From assembly GCA_026416055.1 (NCBI GenBank), contig JAOAFX010000008.1:1-41768 (forward strand): a stretch of DNA of 41,768 nt. Direction: 5' to 3'. This document shows positions 33,565-41,768 of this stretch, in pieces. This DNA comes from Caldifarciminota bacterium (GTDB taxonomy: Bacteria; Hydrothermota; Tepidihabitantia; SM23-42; JAOAFX01). Position 1 is the first letter of the stretch; every line of letters starts with the position of its first letter. Both the position numbers and the translations under genes were made by a program. Below the pieces are notes generated by a model. The model ran no database searches. It saw nothing but the letters and a program-made list of their open reading frames with translations, and was not told where the DNA came from.

Positions 33565-34934
33565 GAAAACTTCTGGGCAGAATGAGCCATATTCATTTTG
33601 TCGGAATCGGTGGGATTGGTATGAGCGGGCTGGCGCTGATTTACCATAATCTTGGTTTCAAAATTTCTGGTTCTGATATCAAACATTCTGCGGTGATTGA
33701 GGCGTTGAAAAAAGCGGGTATGAAAGTGAAGCTATCGCACGCGAAGGAAAATGTGAGAAATGCTGATGTGGTGGTTTATTCCACGGCAATAAAAGATGAC
33801 AATTGCGAAATCATTGAGGCAAAAAGGCTTGGCATTCCAGTGATACACCGGAGCGAACTTCTTGCTGAGCTTACCAGGATAAAAAATTCAATATGCGTTT
33901 CCGGCACACATGGTAAAACCACGACGTCGTCACTCATTGGCGAAGTCCTTGAAAAAGGTGGGTTGAAGCCCACAACAATCATCGGTGGAATTGTGAAGGA
34001 TAAAAGCCAGGCATGGTATGGCCTGGGTGATTACCTTGTCTGTGAAGCTGATGAATCGGATAAATCATTCCTCAGGCTTTTGCCTGCTTATGCAATCATA
34101 ACAAATATTGAGCCTGAGCATCTCGATTTTTATAAAGATTTGAGAGAGATAGAAGATAATTTCACATATTTTGCCAATCATGTTCCATTCTGGGGTTGCG
34201 TTTTTTTAGGTGCAGATTCACCGAGCAATTTAAATATAAAAGATAGAATAAAAAGGAGGGTTATTTTATACGGGTTGAATGAAATCGCTCACTTAAGAGC
34301 TGAAAAAATTGAGAGGGTTGATTTCGGTTCCCGCTTTAAAGTCTACTGGCACAATAAGGATCTTGGAGTGTTTAAAATCAACCTTCCTGGCCGGCATAAT
34401 GTAATAAACAGCCTTGCTGCCATAGGTGTGGGATTGGAACTTGAGGTAAAATTGAAAAATATTAAAGATGCGCTGGAGAACTTTAAAGGTGTCCAGCGCC
34501 GGATTGAATACCGTGGTACGGTGAATGAGATCATGATATTTGAAGATTATGGCCATCATCCGACAGAAATAAGTGTCACCCTGCAAACTTTGCGGGAATA
34601 TTTCCCACAGCGGCGCATAATTTCCATTTTTCAACCCCATCGTTATACAAGAACATACTACCTTTTTAACGATTTCGGCCGGGCATTTATATTTGCTAAT
34701 GTTGTGATTTTGACTGAAATCTATTCTGCCCATGAGATACCCATCCCGGGCATAAATGGGGAAGCCCTTGCCCGGAGGATTAGCAAAGAACAGGAAAATG
34801 TGTTTTTCGCACCGACCTTTGATGAGGTGATAAAGAGGGTGAAAAAAATTGTGGCACCTGGAGATCTCATCGTTGTCCAGGGTGCCGGTGATATTAATCG
34901 TATCATAACTCCATTGTTTGAGGTTTTAAAATGA
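33561..34934 (+). CDS. murC: UDP-MurNAc:L-Ala ligase MurC
   Basis: 457 residues. IHFVGIGGIGMSGLA is the N-terminal MurC motif, GTHGKTTT (residues 115-122) the ATP loop, followed by CEADESDKSFL, EDYGHHPTEI and FQPHRYTRT, all typical. It adds the first residue, L-alanine, to UDP-MurNAc. It overlaps murG and murB by four bases each, so the three are probably translated together. Confidence 0.96.
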   Translation: MRKLLGRMSHIHFVGIGGIGMSGLALIYHNLGFKISGSDIKHSAVIEALKKAGMKVKLSHAKENVRNADVVVYSTAIKDDNCEIIEAKRLGIPVIHRSELLAELTRIKNSICVSGTHGKTTTSSLIGEVLEKGGLKPTTIIGGIVKDKSQAWYGLGDYLVCEADESDKSFLRLLPAYAIITNIEPEHLDFYKDLREIEDNFTYFANHVPFWGCVFLGADSPSNLNIKDRIKRRVILYGLNEIAHLRAEKIERVDFGSRFKVYWHNKDLGVFKINLPGRHNVINSLAAIGVGLELEVKLKNIKDALENFKGVQRRIEYRGTVNEIMIFEDYGHHPTEISVTLQTLREYFPQRRIISIFQPHRYTRTYYLFNDFGRAFIFANVVILTEIYSAHEIPIPGINGEALARRISKEQENVFFAPTFDEVIKRVKKIVAPGDLIVVQGAGDINRIITPLFEVLK

Positions 34935-35815
34935 GGACGCTATTTAATGGCATAAAAGGTTTAAAGGTTTTTAAAAATGAACCACTCAGTGCTTATACTT
35001 CTCTCCGTATCGGGGGTAGGGCACGATATTTGATAAAGGTCTATGATGAACAAGCATTGTGGGAAGCGATGGAAATCATTAAAAGAAGACATTTAAATTA
35101 TCTCGTACTTGGCAAAGGAACGAACATTCTATTTCCGGATAGAGGCTTTGATGGTGTTGTGATAAAACTACATGGTACATTCCAGAGGATTGAACAGAAG
35201 TACAATATTTTTTCTTGCGGTGGAGGGGTTTTGATAAAAGACTTCGTAAAGCAGGCACAGAATTCCGGATATGGTGGAGTCGAATTTCTTGTAGGAATTC
35301 CTGGCACGATCGGCGGTGCAGTGAAAGGCAATGCCGGAGCATTTGGCAAAGCGATATCAGATGTATTGACCAGTGTTACAATCATTGGGCCAGATCTCAG
35401 AATTAGAAAAATAAAACGAAATGAGATTAATTTTGATTATCGAAAATCAGATATTTCTGATGAAGAGATTATTATCAATGCAGAGTTTAAATTGAAAAAG
35501 ATTAAAAAACAAATTATAGAAAATAAAATAAATGAGTATCTGAAAATCCGCAGAGAGAAACAGCCCAGGGGTTTTTCTGCGGGTTCGTTTTTTAAAAATC
35601 CAAGACCGCTCAGTGCAGGAAGATTGATCGATGAATGTGGTTTGAAGGGTTTACGAGTGGGTGACGCGATGGTGAGTAAAAAGCATGCCAATTTTATTAT
35701 CAATCTTGGCAGGGCCCGCGCTCGAGATGTTTTGAGGCTGGTGAAGATTATCCAGAATAAAGTGAAGGCATTGAAGGGTATCGAACTTGAACCGGAAGTG
35801 AGGATTGTAAAATGA
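34931..35815 (+). CDS. murB: UDP-N-acetylenolpyruvoylglucosamine reductase MurB
   Basis: 294 residues. YTSLRIGGRARYL, GKGTNILFPDRGFDG and GIPGTIGGAVKGNAGAFG are the FAD-binding blocks; AGSFFKNP supplies the proton-donating Ser, and E near the C-terminus (LEPEVRIV) is the second catalytic residue. The compact length and C-terminal LIDECGLKGLRVGDAMVS fit type II MurB. It reduces UDP-GlcNAc-enolpyruvate to UDP-MurNAc with NADPH. It overlaps the following short ORF by four bases. Confidence 0.95.
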   Translation: MRTLFNGIKGLKVFKNEPLSAYTSLRIGGRARYLIKVYDEQALWEAMEIIKRRHLNYLVLGKGTNILFPDRGFDGVVIKLHGTFQRIEQKYNIFSCGGGVLIKDFVKQAQNSGYGGVEFLVGIPGTIGGAVKGNAGAFGKAISDVLTSVTIIGPDLRIRKIKRNEINFDYRKSDISDEEIIINAEFKLKKIKKQIIENKINEYLKIRREKQPRGFSAGSFFKNPRPLSAGRLIDECGLKGLRVGDAMVSKKHANFIINLGRARARDVLRLVKIIQNKVKALKGIELEPEVRIVK

Positions 35816-36126
35816 TTAAGGTCATCGCGATGATTATAATTTTTATTTTAATCATTATCATAATGATACAAATACCTTTCTTTACTGATAAGAAGTTAAA
35901 GGGTGAATATATTACATTGAAAGAAGTGATACCCGATGCCAAAATTATTTCGGAAACCGAAGGTATAATTGAATATAAAGGTAAAAAATTCATTCTGGGT
36001 TTGAATGATTTGAGAAGGAAGAGAGACCTCATAAGGAGCCTGTGCCTCGACACCCTTTCCGGTTATAAAGAAATTGACCTGCGTTTTCGCAGGCAGATAA
36101 TAGTGAGGAAGAATGATTTGGAATGA
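35812..36126 (+). CDS. Minimal FtsQ/DivIB candidate (single membrane segment, very short)
   Basis: 104 residues, in the exact place of ftsQ between murB and ftsA. A membrane segment spans about residues 4-24, followed by only about 80 external residues. FtsQ proteins usually have 220-290 with a POTRA domain after the membrane helix; there is no room for one here. The C-terminal stretch YKEIDLRFRRQIIVRKND resembles the last beta strands of FtsQ (vDLRfxnqivvr), the part that binds FtsB. The reading frame is intact, overlaps murB by four bases and shows no sign of decay. I infer a reduced FtsQ; an unrelated small membrane protein is the alternative. Confidence 0.5.
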   Translation: MIKVIAMIIIFILIIIIMIQIPFFTDKKLKGEYITLKEVIPDAKIISETEGIIEYKGKKFILGLNDLRRKRDLIRSLCLDTLSGYKEIDLRFRRQIIVRKNDLE

Positions 36127-36169
36127 ATCAATTGTTTATTTTATTGATTGAACACCCCAGGAGGTGTAC

Positions 36170-37402
36170 ATGGCAAGAAAAGAAAGAATCGTTGGTGTTG
36201 ACCTCGGAACAACAAAAGTTGCAGCAATCATTGCAGAGGTAGAAGATAATGAATTGAAAATTGTAGGGGTTGGTTCTACCCCTTCTTATGGTTTGAAGAG
36301 AGGGGTTATTGTTAACCTTGAGAAAGCAATAGCATCCATTAAAAAGGCTGTGGATGAAGCATCGAAGATGGCAGGTGTAAAAGTCGATTCATGTTATGCC
36401 GGAATTTCAGGTTCCCATATTGAGAGCATCAATGCGCATGCAATGATTGCTACTTCAAGAACCGGGGGAATAATTACCAAGAGGGATATTGAAAGAGTCA
36501 TTGAACAGGCGAAGGCGATAATTCTGCCTATGGACCGGGAGATTATTCATGCCATTCCGATTGAATACATCGTGGATAATGAGAAGGGGATCAAAGATCC
36601 AATCGGCATGAGTGGTGTTAAGCTTGAAGCAGAGGTTCACATCGTCACCGCGGCTATCGCCTCAGCACAGAATATCTACACCGCACTCAATCGTGCCGGG
36701 CTGAAGGTAAAAGACCTCGTTCTTCAACCACTTGCTTCATCTTATGCAGTGCTACAGCCCGATGAACTTGACCTCGGGGTATGCCTGCTTGACATCGGCG
36801 GTGGAACGACGGATCTGGCAATCTTTTATGATGGTGCAATACGCCATTCTCAGGTTATTCCTCTGGGTGGTGAGTACATAACTAACGATATTGCAATCGG
36901 CATAAGGACGCCACACAACCAGGCTGAGGCGATCAAAAAGAAATATGCAACATTGAGTTTACGTGAAGAAGAGAGAAGAGAAGAAATCAAAGTTCCGGGT
37001 ATCGGGGGTAGAGAAGATAGAACAATAACTAAAGAAACATTGTATAATATCGTAACACCCAGGGTTGAAGAGATATTAATGATTGCGAATCGGGAGATAA
37101 AGAAAAGTGGTTTTGCCGACGTTTTAGGTGCTGGAGTTGTGATTACCGGTGGCACAGCAAGACTGGCAAATCTTGATAAATTTGCCGAAGAAATTTTTAA
37201 TCTACCTGTGAAGATTGGAATACCTAAAAGGATTGGCGGCCTCACCGATATTATTCTCGATCCCATCTATGCCACCGGTGTGGGCCTGATACTCTATGGA
37301 TTTGAGAAGAAGAATGTATCACTCATCCAGCGTGAAAAAGGGATGAGTATTATAGAGGCGATTAAGAAGAGATTTGAGGATCTTTTTAACAAATATTTTT
37401 GA
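36170..37402 (+). CDS. ftsA: Cell division protein FtsA
   Basis: 410 residues from the ATG at 36170, five bases after AGGAGG; a GTG at 36164 overlaps the ribosome site. Actin-like ATPase motifs: VDLGTTKVAAII (phosphate 1), LDIGGGTTDLAIF (phosphate 2) and VVITGGTARLANLDKF (adenosine). The SHS2/1C region lies at about residues 80-165. The C-terminus ends in an amphipathic helix (SIIEAIKKRFEDLFNKYF) that binds the membrane. FtsA tethers FtsZ to the membrane by binding its C-terminal peptide. Confidence 0.96.
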   Translation: MARKERIVGVDLGTTKVAAIIAEVEDNELKIVGVGSTPSYGLKRGVIVNLEKAIASIKKAVDEASKMAGVKVDSCYAGISGSHIESINAHAMIATSRTGGIITKRDIERVIEQAKAIILPMDREIIHAIPIEYIVDNEKGIKDPIGMSGVKLEAEVHIVTAAIASAQNIYTALNRAGLKVKDLVLQPLASSYAVLQPDELDLGVCLLDIGGGTTDLAIFYDGAIRHSQVIPLGGEYITNDIAIGIRTPHNQAEAIKKKYATLSLREEERREEIKVPGIGGREDRTITKETLYNIVTPRVEEILMIANREIKKSGFADVLGAGVVITGGTARLANLDKFAEEIFNLPVKIGIPKRIGGLTDIILDPIYATGVGLILYGFEKKNVSLIQREKGMSIIEAIKKRFEDLFNKYF

Positions 37403-37414
37403 AAGGAGGTATTT

Positions 37415-38527
37415 ATGTTAACTCTGGCTCAAGAGCCGCAATTCAAGGCAAGGATAAAACTTATTGGAGTGGGTGGTGCAGGTGGTAATACTGTAAGTTT
37501 TGCTTCAGAGTTTGGAATTGAGGGTGTAGAACTAATCGCAGTAAACACCGATGCACAACACCTCCAGTATCAAGTACGGGCACCGGAGAAAATTCAGATT
37601 GGAGTAAATATAACAAGAGGACTGGGCGCAGGCGGTGATCCGGAAATCGGCCGGAAGGCAGCAGAAGAATCCCGCGAAGAAATTAAAAAGCTTGTCCAGG
37701 ACGCAGACATGGTTTTTATTGCCTGTGGCCAGGGGGGTGGGACAGGAACCGGAGCATCGCCGGTGATTGCTAAAGAGGCAAAAGAAGCAGGTGCATTGGT
37801 CGTGGCGGTTGTAACCAAACCATGGCTCCATGAAGGTCCAAAAAAGATGAAGATTGCAGAAAGAGGAATTGAAGAATTGAGTGAAATCGTGGACACCTTG
37901 ATCTGTATTCCCAACGAGAAAATAAACATGGTATTTCCTCAAGACCAGAATGCGGTCGACTCGCTTCGGGCAGGGAACATCGTCCTTTTCAACGCCATAA
38001 AAGGGATTGCTGAACTTGTGACAAAACCCGGTCTAATCAATCTCGATTTTGCCGATGTCCGTGCAGTGATGACAGAAAGGGGCAAGGCAATACTTGGACT
38101 CGGTATTAGTGAAGGTGAAAATAGGGCAGTTCAGGCTGCACAGGCAGCAATTTCATCTCCGCTCCTGGATAACATTTCGCTCAGTAGCGCCAAGGGTATT
38201 CTGATAAACATCAGCGGTTCGGATGTAAAAATGAAAGAGGTGTCAGATGCGTCCAGCCTGATAATGGGTGCAATCAATAACCATGACGTGAATGCCAAGA
38301 TAGGATTGGTTGTGGATGAAAGTTTGAATAATAAAATTCAAATTCTTGTGGTTGCAACTGGTATCACGGATGAACCTGTTGAATCCAGAATTGAGTTTGG
38401 ATTGCGTACGGAGAATATTGAATTACCTACTTTCAAACGCCGAGAGCCGAAAAAAGAAACCAAAGAAAAGGCATACAATCCAAACGACCTTGAAGTTCCA
38501 ACATTTTTGAGAAGGCAGGTAGATTAA
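37415..38527 (+). CDS. ftsZ: Cell division protein FtsZ with doubled C-terminal peptide
   Basis: 370 residues, tubulin-like GTPase. The GTP signature GQGGGTGTGASP lies at about residues 105-116 and the T7 loop LINLDFADVRAVM is intact. The C-terminus holds the conserved peptide LEVPTFLRRQ (residues 359-368) that binds FtsA and other partners. An upstream near-copy, IELPTFKRRE (335-344), lies 24 residues before it, with only a short lysine-rich linker between. FtsZ forms the division ring. It follows ftsA by 12 bases with AAGGAGG upstream. Confidence 0.97.
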   Translation: MLTLAQEPQFKARIKLIGVGGAGGNTVSFASEFGIEGVELIAVNTDAQHLQYQVRAPEKIQIGVNITRGLGAGGDPEIGRKAAEESREEIKKLVQDADMVFIACGQGGGTGTGASPVIAKEAKEAGALVVAVVTKPWLHEGPKKMKIAERGIEELSEIVDTLICIPNEKINMVFPQDQNAVDSLRAGNIVLFNAIKGIAELVTKPGLINLDFADVRAVMTERGKAILGLGISEGENRAVQAAQAAISSPLLDNISLSSAKGILINISGSDVKMKEVSDASSLIMGAINNHDVNAKIGLVVDESLNNKIQILVVATGITDEPVESRIEFGLRTENIELPTFKRREPKKETKEKAYNPNDLEVPTFLRRQVD

Positions 38528-38574
38528 AAATTATATAAGATTAACATTTCATAAATTTTTTAAGGATACGAACT

Positions 38575-39495
38575 ATGAACAAAAAAGATTATGATTTATT
38601 AATCATTGGTGCTGGTCCCGCGGGTCTGTGTGCAGGTATTTACGGAGCACGGGCTGGTCTTTATACTGCTATTTTAGAAAAGAAAATTCCTGGTGGAACA
38701 ATGACCCTGACTGATTTAATTGAGAACTATCCAGGATTTCCTGATGGAGTTGCTGGCCATTATCTCGGTGAGCTTATGAAAAAACAGTGCCTGAAATTCG
38801 GGGTGGAGATTCTAAATGGTGAGGCAAAAGGAATAATAAAGGAAGGAGATGTATTCTACACCCGTTTAGAAAATGATACAATCCGGTCGCGAACAATCAT
38901 AATTGCCACTGGTTCTTCGCCCCGTCGGCTTAATATCCCCGGTGAGGAAAAATTTCTGGGCAGGGGAGTGAGTTATTGTGCAACATGTGACGGTCCGCTT
39001 TTCAAAAATAGAGATATTGCAATAATCGGCTGTGGAAATTCAGGATTGCAGGAAGGTAGATTTCTGCAAAGGTTTGTCCGTTCTATCACCTTTGTTGAGT
39101 TCCTGCCTCGGGCGACCGCTGATAAGATATTGATCGATCATTTCAAGGATAAAGAGAATATTCAATTCTTACTGGCTCATGAAGCTATTGAAATCATGGG
39201 TGGGTCAAATGTTGAGGGTATTAAGGTGCGAGATAGAAAGACCGGAGAAGAAAAATATATTAACGTCAATGGAGTATTTATATATGTGGGATTAATCCCC
39301 AACACACAATTTGTCAAAGATACCCTTGAGATGGATGAACAGGGTTTCATTATTACTGATGAAGAACTCAATACTTCAATTTCGGGGATATTTGCTGCTG
39401 GTGATGTAAGGGCAAAAAAGATTCGCCAGGTGGTTGTCGCATGCAGTGAGGGAGCTCAGGCAGCGATAAATGCATACCATTTTCTGAATCGCTGA
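38575..39495 (+). CDS. trxB: Thioredoxin reductase-like FAD/NAD(P) disulfide oxidoreductase
   Basis: 306 residues. FAD loop IGAGPAGLCAGIYGARAG at the N-terminus, redox-active pair in SYCATCDGPLF, NAD(P) loop IGCGNSGLQEGRFL and the C-terminal ISGIFAAGDVRAKKIRQ block. Length and motif order match TrxB. It reduces thioredoxin in the cytoplasm. The NAD(P) site lacks the usual HRR/R pair after the loop (VEFLPRATADK), so NADPH preference is uncertain and an NADH or ferredoxin-linked reductase is possible. It lies 47 bases after ftsZ, with AAGGA before the ATG. Confidence 0.9.
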   Translation: MNKKDYDLLIIGAGPAGLCAGIYGARAGLYTAILEKKIPGGTMTLTDLIENYPGFPDGVAGHYLGELMKKQCLKFGVEILNGEAKGIIKEGDVFYTRLENDTIRSRTIIIATGSSPRRLNIPGEEKFLGRGVSYCATCDGPLFKNRDIAIIGCGNSGLQEGRFLQRFVRSITFVEFLPRATADKILIDHFKDKENIQFLLAHEAIEIMGGSNVEGIKVRDRKTGEEKYINVNGVFIYVGLIPNTQFVKDTLEMDEQGFIITDEELNTSISGIFAAGDVRAKKIRQVVVACSEGAQAAINAYHFLNR

Positions 39496-39506
39496 ACTGG
39501 GTAAAA

Positions 39507-40658
39507 ATGGAACAGATAATTGTTTATATCGCAATAGTTATCCTCATTATATTTGTATTCATTTCAAGGGTCTTTTCACCAGTTGGGCTTTTGTTATTGA
39601 CCCTGATCATACTCTGGCCTCAGCGAAAGAAAGGAGTGGCGCGGACTTTATTCTTTATTTCAATTCTTTTTCTTGTTCTATTTGTTATAATACGCTATTT
39701 TTCCATATTGATGCCGTTCATAATAGGTGCCGGTATCGCCTATATAATCGCGCCCATTGTCGATACCTTTGAGAAAAGAAAGATTCCCCGGGTTGTGGCA
39801 ATTCTGATCGTTCTCTTGCCGCTTATGGCTATCATTCCTTCGGTCCTTTTTTTATTGACCATTAATTTAATCAATGAATTGAAATTTCTAACCGCGAAAA
39901 TCCCTGATTTTATTACACAGAGCCGTATACTCTTTGATGTTCTGATTAAGAGACTCAATATGATCGGATTTAATATTACCCAGGAAATAGTTATGAACGC
40001 TATTAATAATTATCTGGGAACACTTTTAAACGGCATTCTGCAGACAGTCTTGCGGCTCGGGCAGGGTATGAAGGGTCTTTTACTATTACTCTATAATTAC
40101 ATTCTTATACCAATCATCACATATCTTTTGCTTCTCGATAGAGAAAAAATAAAGGCGTGGATCGAAAACCTATTACCCGGTGAAGAAAAGGAGAGTTTTA
40201 ATTCCCTTTTGAAAAAGTTGAATGTAAGTCTATCAAGATACTTCAGAGGTCAGCTTCTGATGACGATCATTGTGGGTTTTTTAATCGGTTTTTCTTTGTG
40301 GCTTGTTGGTGTCAGGTATTATGTATTCCTGGGTATCATTTCTGCACTTTGTAATTTAATACCCAATGTGGGTTTTATAATAAGCTTCATACCGGCATTA
40401 CTTATTGGAATGCTTACGCCACCATCTTCAATCACGATTATTAAAATTATTTCAGTTTATGTCGGTGAACAGATTCTTGAGAATCTCTTGCTCGGACCGC
40501 TCATTATTGGAAAGGTTTCCCGGTTACATCCAGTGGTTGTGATGTTAGCACTCATTCTGTGTGGTGGAGCTGGTGGATTTTGGGGATTGCTTCTCGCAAT
40601 CCCTATAATCATCTTTATTCGTGAATCTTTAAACCATTTTTTAGGTTTGAAATTGTAG
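39507..40658 (+). CDS. PerM/AI-2E-family transporter
   Basis: 383 residues with seven to eight membrane segments. The N-terminal IIAPIVDTFEKRKIPRVVAILIV and the C-terminal ISALCNLIPNVGFIISFIPALLIG, then VGEQILENLLLGPLIIGKVSRLHPVVVMLAL, are the signatures of the UPF0118/AI-2E transporter family. Members export small molecules or act as Na+/H+ antiporters; the substrate cannot be read here. The gene begins 11 bases after trxB and ends 34 bases before the convergent rpoC. It has an N-terminal extension of about 50 hydrophobic residues before the usual first segment. Confidence 0.87.
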   Translation: MEQIIVYIAIVILIIFVFISRVFSPVGLLLLTLIILWPQRKKGVARTLFFISILFLVLFVIIRYFSILMPFIIGAGIAYIIAPIVDTFEKRKIPRVVAILIVLLPLMAIIPSVLFLLTINLINELKFLTAKIPDFITQSRILFDVLIKRLNMIGFNITQEIVMNAINNYLGTLLNGILQTVLRLGQGMKGLLLLLYNYILIPIITYLLLLDREKIKAWIENLLPGEEKESFNSLLKKLNVSLSRYFRGQLLMTIIVGFLIGFSLWLVGVRYYVFLGIISALCNLIPNVGFIISFIPALLIGMLTPPSSITIIKIISVYVGEQILENLLLGPLIIGKVSRLHPVVVMLALILCGGAGGFWGLLLAIPIIIFIRESLNHFLGLKL

Positions 40659-40692
40659 AATTATTCAGTTTATTTATAAAAGAGCAGAAGAT

Positions 40693-41768
40693 TTACCCGG
40701 CTTCAACTTCAGTTGCCTTCTCGGGGAGGAGTTCTACTTTTTGAAATTTTCTAAATCCGGTACCGGCAGGGATGATACGCCCAACGATGACATTTTCTTT
40801 CAATCCTTCAAGGGTATCTGTTTTTCCTTCGAGCGCAGCATCGGCAAGTACCCGTGCAGTTTCCTGGAATGAAGCAGCGGAGAAGAATGATTCACTCGAA
40901 AGGGCAGCCCTTGTTATCCCCAAAAGTACCGGGCGGTAGGTGGCTGGTTTTGCATGCCCTCCTTCACTTCCTGAAAGTATCCTCTGATTTATTTCAGTTA
41001 CTCGCCTTTTGTCTACTATCTCTCCGCTCACAAATTGTGTTGTCCCTGGATCTTCAATCTTTACCTTCTGGAGCATCTGGCGAACAATGACTTCAATGTG
41101 TTTGTCATCAATCTTGACATCCTGAATTCTGTAAACTTCCAGTATTTCATTGACGAGAAATCTCTGTGTTTCCATTGGACCCTTTATTCGCAAAATATCA
41201 TGGGGATCGATAGGTCCTTCGCACAGTGGGTCACCAGCTTTTATTTGCTCTCCGGAATGCACTTTTAAATAACGGGATGCAGGAATTTTATATACTTTTT
41301 TCTCACCAACTTCAGGTGTGACTGTTACAACCCATGCGCCCTTTTCTTCTTCAACATCCACGATACCATCTATCTCAGATACCACAGCTGCATCTTTTAC
41401 ATATTTTGCCTCAAAAAGTTCCTCCACCCTGGGCAAGCCTCCGGTGATATCCTTACTCTTTCCGATTTCTTTCGGGATACGAGCAATTAAAGTTCCGGGG
41501 GTTATCTCTTCACCATTTTTTACCATGAGATAAGCACCAGCCGGGATTGAGAAGCTTTTTATTTCTTTATCAGTCCGGGGGTCGAAGACGATAATCTTGG
41601 GATGATACTTACGCATGCGATCTTCAACGATGATCGCCTGTTTGCCACCGGATCTTTCGTCAACCCAGTTTTCCTGAAGCGTTATTCCGAGTTCGATGTC
41701 CCGGTATTTCACCCTGCCACCGACCGGAGATATGATTGGAATTGAATAAGGATCCCACACAAACAGGA
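40693..41768 (-). CDS. rpoC: RNA polymerase beta' subunit, C-terminal part (5' end outside window)
   Basis: The frame is open to the window edge, so the gene continues beyond it; about 358 C-terminal residues are present. A GTG at 41760 is internal, not a start. Recognisable RpoC segments are VWDPYSIPI, GGLPRVEELFEAKYVKDAAVVS, and near the end LLGITRAALSSESFFSAASFQETARVL with LKENVIVGRIIPAGTGF. It is the largest catalytic subunit of RNA polymerase. It converges with the PerM-family gene, and I see no clear terminator in the 34-base gap. Confidence 0.97.
   Translation of the reverse strand, partial: LFVWDPYSIPIISPVGGRVKYRDIELGITLQENWVDERSGGKQAIIVEDRMRKYHPKIIVFDPRTDKEIKSFSIPAGAYLMVKNGEEITPGTLIARIPKEIGKSKDITGGLPRVEELFEAKYVKDAAVVSEIDGIVDVEEEKGAWVVTVTPEVGEKKVYKIPASRYLKVHSGEQIKAGDPLCEGPIDPHDILRIKGPMETQRFLVNEILEVYRIQDVKIDDKHIEVIVRQMLQKVKIEDPGTTQFVSGEIVDKRRVTEINQRILSGSEGGHAKPATYRPVLLGITRAALSSESFFSAASFQETARVLADAALEGKTDTLEGLKENVIVGRIIPAGTGFRKFQKVELLPEKATEVEAG

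Noticed and set aside
36126-36149. Inverted repeat AATCAAT/ATTGATT before ftsA as terminator or operator
   Set aside because: Only seven AT-rich base pairs without a T-run; likely chance in AT-rich DNA.
1-41768. tRNA, rRNA, CRISPR array, insertion sequence or phage genes
   Set aside because: I found no tRNA-like or rRNA-like segment, no regularly spaced repeats and no transposase or integrase motif in any frame.

Overview
The window looks like a chromosomal piece of an anaerobic, double-membraned bacterium from an uncultured lineage. My best guess is a WOR-3/Stahlbacteria-like candidate phylum, but no rRNA gene is present to confirm it. Clues to the cell type are an LpxH-like hydrolase and three SurA/PpiC periplasmic chaperones (outer membrane), a secreted subtilase with a T9SS-type C-terminal sorting domain, and a MurE with the meso-DAP motif DNPR. 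The DNA is AT-rich, and genes are tightly packed with many 1-20 base overlaps.

Layout. (1) 1-1113: the 3' end of hutH converges on lpxH, stop codon to stop codon. (2) 1382-16102: one large co-directional operon for a group 4 (Mbh/Mrp-type) [NiFe] hydrogenase. It opens with a sulfhydrogenase-like electron-input module (HydB/AsrA-like, HydG/AsrB-like), a formate-dehydrogenase-like protein without a visible active-site Cys/Sec, and a four-cluster ferredoxin. Then come the NuoH, B, C and D homologues, three antiporter-like membrane subunits, a near-complete Mrp set (A-tail/B fusion, B, C, D, E, F, G) and a NuoI-like ferredoxin. The large subunit keeps all four Ni-binding cysteines. (3) 16318-19197: a secreted subtilase with its own promoter and a strong terminator. 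(4) 19295-22676: three consecutive PPIase/SurA-like genes, two of them lipoproteins. (5) 22867-38527: a complete dcw cluster: mraZ, a STAS protein, rsmH, ftsL, ftsI, murE, murF, mraY, murD, ftsW, murG, murC, murB, a very short ftsQ-like gene, ftsA and ftsZ, trailed by trxB and a PerM-family gene. (6) 40693 to the end: the 3' part of rpoC on the minus strand.

How it fits together. The hydrogenase operon would couple oxidation or reduction of ferredoxin, and possibly NAD(P)H, with H2 turnover and Na+/H+ movement. The chaperone trio and the subtilase belong to the cell envelope and secretion. The dcw cluster makes lipid II and the divisome, and appears to be autoregulated by MraZ through a three-repeat box at its promoter.

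Most interesting points: the hybrid hydrogenase complex; a minimal FtsQ candidate without room for a POTRA domain; an FtsZ with two copies of its C-terminal binding peptide; a STAS protein inside the dcw cluster that lacks the usual phosphorylatable serine; and promoters so close to start codons that leaderless mRNAs are expected.
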